Below, piece after piece: positions 30,686-34,956 of a DNA stretch of 34,956 bases. Location: the IMG/VR virus record IMGVR_UViG_3300009155_000017, positions 1 to 34,956 of that record; one strand, 5' to 3'. The position numbers and the translations under genes were made by a program. Under the pieces are notes generated by a model. The model saw only the letters and a program-made list of their open reading frames with translations. It was not told the origin of the DNA and searched no databases. Position 1 is the stretch's first letter. Each line of letters opens with the position of its first letter. This DNA is from a virus.

Positions 30686-31465
30686 ATGACAGTTATTATT
30701 AACGGAAGTAACACCCCGACCGCGGGCGCGGTAGCGGTTGGCGATGGCACAACTTTAAACTTTACTGCGGCGGGTACTGCGGGACAAGTTTTAACAAGCA
30801 ACGGCGCGGCAGTACCAACATGGACTGATAACGGTTCGGGAACTGTTACAAGCGCATCCGTTGTTTCTGCAAATGGTTTTGCGGGTACTGTAGCCACTTC
30901 AACGACAACCCCTGCAATTACGCTAACCACAAGCATTACGGGCGTTATTAAAGGTAATGGTACTGCGCTATCAGCGGCTACTGCGGGAACTGATTACCTT
31001 GCGCCCCCAAGCGGTACGGCATTGTTAAAAGCCAATTCAGGCGGTGCATTAGCAAATGCGGTTGCGGGTACAGATTATGTAACCCCTACAGGCACGGAAA
31101 CGCTAACAAACAAAACGCTAACAAATCCAACTGTTACTAATTATGTTGAAACACTTAACGCAATTGGAACTGTTACATCATCTAGCACATTGTCGTTAAC
31201 TGGTGGAACTGTACAAACCGCAACATTAACTGCTTCAACTGCTTGCACATTCACAATGCCAACTGCTACTGCGGGCAAATCGTTTGTATTGCTATTAAAA
31301 CAAGCGGCATCTACTGGCAATGGAACTGCAACATTTACAGGCGTTAAATGGGGAACATCAGGCGCACCAACAATTACGGCGGCGGCGGGCAAGATGGACA
31401 TTTTGACTTTTATTGCTGATGGAACAAATTGGTACGGAAGCATTGCCCAAGGTTATACACCATAA
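30686..31465 (+). CDS. Tail fibre / beta-helix-like protein
   Basis: A 259-residue Gly/Thr/Ala-rich beta protein. Motif GVIKGNGTALSAATAGTDYL APP, SGTALLKANSGGALANAVAG-TDYVTPTGTETLTNKTLTNPT is typical of phage tail fibres and of trimeric beta-helix tails. The C-terminal part (TMPTATAGKSFVLLLKQAAS ... ADGTNWYGSIAQGYTP) looks like a tip domain. AAAGGAAA precedes the ATG. Probably a receptor-binding fibre piece that works with the collagen-like protein. Confidence 0.78.
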   Translation: MTVIINGSNTPTAGAVAVGDGTTLNFTAAGTAGQVLTSNGAAVPTWTDNGSGTVTSASVVSANGFAGTVATSTTTPAITLTTSITGVIKGNGTALSAATAGTDYLAPPSGTALLKANSGGALANAVAGTDYVTPTGTETLTNKTLTNPTVTNYVETLNAIGTVTSSSTLSLTGGTVQTATLTASTACTFTMPTATAGKSFVLLLKQAASTGNGTATFTGVKWGTSGAPTITAAAGKMDILTFIADGTNWYGSIAQGYTP

Positions 31466-31475
31466 GGATTTCACA

Positions 31476-32297
31476 ATGTTTGCTTTTACTAAATTGATGT
31501 TGGCAATGTCGAGTGGAATTACCCTTGATTATCTTGTTGTTGCGGGTGGCGGTGGAGGTGGAACAAATCATGGCGGCGGTGCGGGTGCGGGTGGTTTTAG
31601 AACGGGGTCAACTACTGTTACTGGCTCATTTACTGTAACTGTAGGTGCGGGGGGAACTGTAAGTGCAAGTTCCCCTTACGGGCAAAATGGAAACGATTCT
31701 GTTTTTAGTTCAATTACTTCTGCGGGTGGCGGCGCAGGTGCAAACAATGTAGCAACTGGTGGCGAAGCGGGAAGCAATGGCGGTTCAGGTGGCGGAACAA
31801 GAAATAACTCTTCTGGAGGAGGTGTTGGTAACACGCCATCTACATCCCCATCTCAAGGCAATGATGGCGGTTTAGGTAGTGGTTCTAATGCGGGCGGCGG
31901 CGGCGGCGCAGGGCAAGTTGGTCAAACTGGTGCTACTGGCGCGGGCGGCAATGGAACTGCTTCAAGTATTTCAGGTTCTTCAGTAACTTATGCGGGCGGT
32001 GGCGGCGGCGGTGGAACTGGTTCAGGTACAACATCAGGTGGTTCAGGCGGCGGCGGCAATGGCTCTAAAGATAGCACTGGCTCAGCAGGAACAGCAAATC
32101 GCGGGGGCGGAGGCGGAGGCGGTTCAGCGGGCGGTAATGCTGGTGGCGCTGGTGGTTCAGGTATTGTTATTCTTGCTTATTCATCAGCACTACCTGATTT
32201 AACATCTATCGGTGGGGGCTTGACTTACGCTAAAACTACTTCGGGTGGAAAAACCATTTACACATTCACTGCGGGTACAGGAACAGTTACTGTTTAA
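31476..32297 (+). CDS. Glycine-rich receptor-binding (adhesin-like) protein
   Basis: A 273-residue protein with a short start (MFAFTKLMLAMSSGITLDYL), then VVAGGGGGG-x-NHGGGAGAGGF and repeated glycine tracts (AGGGGGAGQ, GGGGGGGTG, RGGGGGGGS) that recall the polyglycine sandwich of T4-type gp38 adhesins and the Gly-rich phage domain (PF21722). The end (GGLTYAKTTSGGKTIYTFTA) is a beta hairpin tip. TAAGGATTTCACA before ATG 31476 gives the ribosome-binding site; the longer start at 31413 lies inside the previous gene. It probably contacts the host receptor. Confidence 0.8.
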   Translation: MFAFTKLMLAMSSGITLDYLVVAGGGGGGTNHGGGAGAGGFRTGSTTVTGSFTVTVGAGGTVSASSPYGQNGNDSVFSSITSAGGGAGANNVATGGEAGSNGGSGGGTRNNSSGGGVGNTPSTSPSQGNDGGLGSGSNAGGGGGAGQVGQTGATGAGGNGTASSISGSSVTYAGGGGGGGTGSGTTSGGSGGGGNGSKDSTGSAGTANRGGGGGGGSAGGNAGGAGGSGIVILAYSSALPDLTSIGGGLTYAKTTSGGKTIYTFTAGTGTVTV

Positions 32298-32308
32298 AGG
32301 AAATCAAC

Positions 32309-32680
32309 ATGGCACATTACGCATTTTTAGACGCAAACAATATCGTTACCGAAGTTATTGTAGGTAAAGATGAAGGCGAAGGCGGTATAGATTGGGAACA
32401 ACACTACGGTGAATTTCGCGGTCAAACTTGCAAGCGTACAAGTTACAACACCTACGGCGGTGTTCATACAAACGGCGGTACACCATACAGAAAAAATTAC
32501 GCGGGTATTGGTTACGCATACGATGCAATCCGTGATGCGTTTATACCGCCTAAACCATTTGCAAGTTGGTCGCTAAACGAAACATCTTGTTATTGGGAAG
32601 CACCAACGCCTATGCCAACCGAAGAAGGTAAATTTTATTCTTGGAATGAAGACCAATTAGCATGGGTTGAATTAACTTAA
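32309..32680 (+). CDS. Phage structural protein of a widespread aquatic family
   Basis: A 123-residue protein: MAHYAFLDANNIVTEVIVGK, TSYNTYGG, PYRKNYAGIGYAYDAIRDAF and IPPKPFASWSLNETSCYWEA. This pattern (AGIGYxYD-xxRDAFIPPKP-ASW ... CxWEAP) recurs in structural proteins of marine and freshwater phages. It is probably a virion surface or tail accessory protein. AAAGGAAA precedes the ATG. The role is inferred only from family memory and position after the fibres. Confidence 0.72.
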   Translation: MAHYAFLDANNIVTEVIVGKDEGEGGIDWEQHYGEFRGQTCKRTSYNTYGGVHTNGGTPYRKNYAGIGYAYDAIRDAFIPPKPFASWSLNETSCYWEAPTPMPTEEGKFYSWNEDQLAWVELT

Positions 32681-32693
32681 CACACTACAAAAC

Positions 32694-33806
32694 ATGACAA
32701 GAAAACTCAAGATAGCAGTTTACGCAATCAGCAAAAACGAAGAAGAATTTGTAAATCGTTTTTGCGATTCGGCTAAAGATGCCGACATTATCTTAATTGC
32801 CGATACTGGTTCTACTGACAGAACGGTAGAACTTGCAATAGAAAACGGCGCGGTAGTTCACAACATTTGCATTAGCCCTTGGCGGTTTGATAAAGCGCGT
32901 GATACCGCCCTAGCCTTGTTGCCGCGTGATATTGATGTTTGCATTTCGCTAGACCTTGATGAAGTTCTGATGAATGGTTGGCGCGAAGAAATTGAACGCG
33001 TTTGGCAAGAAAACACTACGCGCCTACGATACAAATTTGATTGGGGTTGCGGCATCAGTTTTTTCTACGAAAAAATCCATCACCGTAGTGGCTACCATTG
33101 GCATCATCCCGTACACGAATATCCCCGCCCTGATGGTCGCATTACGGAAATTTACGCGCATACCGATATGCTATTGGTTAAGCATTTGCCCGACAATACA
33201 AAATCCCGCGGGCAATATATGCCTTTGCTTGATTTAGCAGTTAAAGAAGATGCAAGATGCCCGCGCAATGCGTTTTACCGTTCGCGTGAATTAACTTTCT
33301 ATGCGCGTTGGCAAGAAGCAATCGTAGCCTTAAACAATTACCTTGCAATGCCCGAAGCCACTTGGCAAAACGAACGATGCTATGCAATGCGTTTGTTAGG
33401 TAAGGCGCATGAAGAACTAGGGCAATCCGTAGAAGCGCATAAGTGGTATCGCCTAGCCATTGCTGAAGCACCTAACACCCGCGAACCTTGGTGCGAACTG
33501 GCGATGTTCTGCTACCGCCGTAGCCTTTGGGTTGAATGTTATTCTGCGGCGAAATCAGCACTTGAAATAAAAGATAAACAATTGGTGTACACAATGAACC
33601 CTGAAGTTTGGGGCGCACAACCTTGGGATTTAGGTAGCATTTCGGCATGGCATCTTGGGCTAAAAGAAGAAGCCACACAACTTTTACAAGAAGCCATAAA
33701 ATTAGCCCCCGATGACCAAAGATTGCGAAACAATATGCAATTTATGGATGCCGATTACAAAACCTTTGATAAGGTCGAAAATGCCGACACCGTTAGAAGC
33801 CCATGA
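32694..33806 (+). CDS. Family 2-type glycosyltransferase with TPR-like C-terminus
   Basis: A 370-residue protein. The N-terminal KIAVYAISKNEEEFVNRFCD ... ILIADTGSTDRTVELA ... ISLDLDEVLMNGWREEI is the GT-A fold of GT2 enzymes, with DLDEVL as the DxD-type metal site. The C-terminal half is helical repeat (HEELGQSVEAHKWYRLAIAE, LKEEATQLLQEAIKLAPDDQ) in TPR style, suitable for protein binding. It may decorate virion proteins such as the collagen-like fibre, or alter host surface sugars. The acceptor is unknown. It is the last gene of the fibre group. Confidence 0.82.
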   Translation: MTRKLKIAVYAISKNEEEFVNRFCDSAKDADIILIADTGSTDRTVELAIENGAVVHNICISPWRFDKARDTALALLPRDIDVCISLDLDEVLMNGWREEIERVWQENTTRLRYKFDWGCGISFFYEKIHHRSGYHWHHPVHEYPRPDGRITEIYAHTDMLLVKHLPDNTKSRGQYMPLLDLAVKEDARCPRNAFYRSRELTFYARWQEAIVALNNYLAMPEATWQNERCYAMRLLGKAHEELGQSVEAHKWYRLAIAEAPNTREPWCELAMFCYRRSLWVECYSAAKSALEIKDKQLVYTMNPEVWGAQPWDLGSISAWHLGLKEEATQLLQEAIKLAPDDQRLRNNMQFMDADYKTFDKVENADTVRSP

Positions 33807-33942
33807 AGAAATATGCACATTGCGTTATGAAATGCTTTGTGCGCGTATTAAGCGTTTAGAAGGCATCATTATTAAGGCTTGCGGGGCTATGTTGTTTGGC
33901 ATGGCGGGCGTTGTTTATTCATCTTTGATACACTTAAAGTAA
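33781..33942 (+). CDS. Small coiled-coil plus membrane-segment protein (XhlA-like)
   Basis: A 53-residue protein overlapping the glycosyltransferase end by 26 bases. The N-terminal half is a charged helix (LRYEMLCARIKRLEGIIIK) and the C-terminal half one membrane helix (GAMLFGMAGVVYSSLI). This arrangement resembles XhlA/haemolysin-like lysis accessories. It may anchor or modulate lysis with the 3TM holin. The call rests on topology. Confidence 0.6.
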   Translation: MPTPLEAHEEICTLRYEMLCARIKRLEGIIIKACGAMLFGMAGVVYSSLIHLK

Positions 33943-33958
33943 TGAATAAGGGCTTGGT

Positions 33959-34690
33959 ATGGTCACGGCTAAGAAAACCGCTAAAACACCCGTTAAAGCC
34001 CCTGCAAAGGTAGCCGCCGTTAAGCGTTCGACCCCAAAACCTAAACCCGCGCCTGAACCTAAACCCGAACCCAAACACGAACCTAAAAATCAAACCAATG
34101 TTGACAAAATTATTGGCTTGATTGAATGGGTTGATAACCCGTTTAAATTGTTTACGGTAATCCTTTTATCGTTTCTTTTCTTTGCGGGTTACTTTGCTTG
34201 GGATTCGCGGCAAGTAATCCTACAGGCGATTACAACGCAAGATAAGATGCCGCAACTGGCAAAGCAAGAAGATTTAATCCCGCCCGCACAATCATTGATG
34301 AAAGATGTTGATGGGTTGATTTTGTTGGTTCACAAAGCAAACTTAGCAAGCAATTCCCGCACAACCGTTTTAGCCTTAAATGCCGATGGAACGCGTGAAA
34401 AGAAAATAGAAGGCACGGTTACATCATTGTTTAACGCAAGCGCAGATAGAAATAGCGCAATGGTTGCGATGCTGAACGGCGAAGTTCTATGCGAAGAATT
34501 TAACCCGTCATCTAAGGTTGGTGAATGGGGTGTTAAGCAAGGCGTTAAGTTTATGTGCCGCGGTAGCATCCCGCCCGACATGGGTAAGTTTGCGGGTTAT
34601 GTTGCCATTGGGTTTAAAGAAAAAATAGAAGATATTGCCGCGCTTAAAACGCGAATCAATCTAGCCGCAACGGATATGGCGCATGAATGA
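33959..34690 (+). CDS. Membrane protein with Lys/Pro/Ala-rich N-terminus, unknown
   Basis: A 243-residue protein. Residues 1-45 are highly basic and Pro/Ala rich (KKTAKTPVKAPAKVAAVKRS, then repeated KPEPK), like a histone-H1-type tail. Residues about 63-80 form one membrane helix (FTVILLSFLFFAGYFAW). The rest is a soluble domain with Cys in VLCEEF and FMCRGS, a possible disulfide. A basic inside and a folded outside suggests an N-in inner-membrane protein with a periplasmic domain. AAGGG lies before the ATG. It may take part in lysis control or superinfection exclusion, but this is only a guess. Confidence 0.65.
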   Translation: MVTAKKTAKTPVKAPAKVAAVKRSTPKPKPAPEPKPEPKHEPKNQTNVDKIIGLIEWVDNPFKLFTVILLSFLFFAGYFAWDSRQVILQAITTQDKMPQLAKQEDLIPPAQSLMKDVDGLILLVHKANLASNSRTTVLALNADGTREKKIEGTVTSLFNASADRNSAMVAMLNGEVLCEEFNPSSKVGEWGVKQGVKFMCRGSIPPDMGKFAGYVAIGFKEKIEDIAALKTRINLAATDMAHE

Positions 34691-34956
34691 AGTGGCTTAT
34701 ACTTTTATTTGCGTTGGTGATTGCGGGTGCGGTCGCCAAAGATGGATGCCATGTGCGCGAATTTTACGGCATTGGTTACACAATTCACAATCCATCAGAA
34801 CGCCATCAACAAATGATTCAATGGCTAAAAAACAATGCGCCATATTGCAAAGCATCAGATTATGTAGTTATTTGGAACAACATTGCTGAATGGGCGGGTA
34901 CGGCAGATTCATCAGAAACTAGGGCGTTAATTATTCATGGTTACAAAGATGCAATT
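34687..34956 (+). CDS. Small secreted protein, N-terminal part (continues at 1-141)
   Basis: Starts in an ATGA overlap with the membrane protein gene. MKWLILLFALVIAGAVAKDG is a good signal peptide with an AVA-K cleavage site; there is no lipobox. The mature protein of about 77 residues has two cysteines (CHVREF and YCKAS) that could form a disulfide in the periplasm. It runs off the window end and is completed at 1-141, total 95 residues. Being secreted and next to holin/endolysin genes, it could be a lysis or envelope protein. No family is recognised. Confidence 0.8.
   Translation, partial: MKWLILLFALVIAGAVAKDGCHVREFYGIGYTIHNPSERHQQMIQWLKNNAPYCKASDYVVIWNNIAEWAGTADSSETRALIIHGYKDAI
34834..34956. 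repeat. Terminal direct repeat, right copy
   Basis: Identical to bases 1-123. Reading the 5' part of the secreted-protein gene into base 124 onward gives one intact frame. Confidence 0.95.

Noticed and set aside
31413-31475. Longer start for the glycine-rich protein
   Set aside because: It overlaps the previous gene and has no ribosome-binding site; ATG 31476 has TAAGGATT upstream.
1-34956. tRNA or rRNA genes
   Set aside because: I saw no cloverleaf-like GGTTCRA arms with acceptor stems between genes; gaps are too short.

Overview
The window is an essentially complete genome of a tailed, HK97-fold, probably siphovirus-type phage. The first 123 bases are repeated exactly as the last 123, and one small gene reads straight through the join. 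The map therefore closes into a circle of 34,833 bp (circularly assembled or terminally redundant). Genes are packed, with ATGA overlaps and almost no empty DNA. There is no integrase, CI-type repressor, rRNA or tRNA, so I read it as a virulent phage. The 3TM holin, GH24 endolysin, lambda-like tail assembly genes and O-like replication protein point to a Gram-negative host. A freshwater betaproteobacterium would fit the codon and base composition, but that is only a guess.

Layout. 1-1371 (+): end of the lysis region (secreted small protein, coiled-coil protein, 3TM holin, GH24 lysozyme). 1368-3854 (-): a leftward early operon with an ERF annealing protein, a YqaJ exonuclease, a small protein ending in an SSB-type acidic tail, and several small genes. 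3855-3999: divergent control region with two copies of a 16-bp operator. 4000-9484 (+): rightward early/middle genes. These are a tiny Cro-like HTH protein, a DUF1376 replication protein carrying a 7-bp tandem repeat array (candidate origin), a PAPS-reductase-like protein, a PD-(D/E)XK nuclease, a zinc-ribbon protein, two HNH nucleases and many small unknown genes. 9485-9618: intergenic region with a further operator copy and hairpins, a candidate cos/late control region. 9619-23946: packaging, head and tail genes. 23950-33806: GNAT protein, a very large tail-tip/fibre protein, collagen-like and glycine-rich fibre proteins, and a glycosyltransferase. 33781-34956: membrane and secreted proteins that lead back into the lysis region.

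Most interesting points. (1) A palindrome, TATAAG-N4-CT(T/A)ATA, occurs at four places, all intergenic control regions, and looks like the operator of the Cro-like protein. (2) Reading by eye I found no GATC, AGCT, ACGT or CCGG anywhere, where each should occur over a hundred times. This is strong evidence of restriction pressure. (3) Both the major capsid gene and the tail tube gene are present as tandem paralogues. A textbook intrinsic terminator lies directly after the first capsid gene, and the second capsid copy lacks the N-terminal scaffold region. (4) A perfect in-frame G GGA AAC slippery site joins the two tail assembly chaperone frames. (5) The replication gene carries 7-bp iterons that also encode a 7-residue peptide repeat.

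How the parts work together. The Cro-like protein probably represses both early operons and perhaps the middle and late ones through shared operators. ERF, the YqaJ exonuclease and the SSB-like protein form a recombination set. TerS, TerL and an HNH nuclease package DNA into heads built from one or two capsid proteins. The tail carries a large variable adhesin set, and the holin plus endolysin release progeny.
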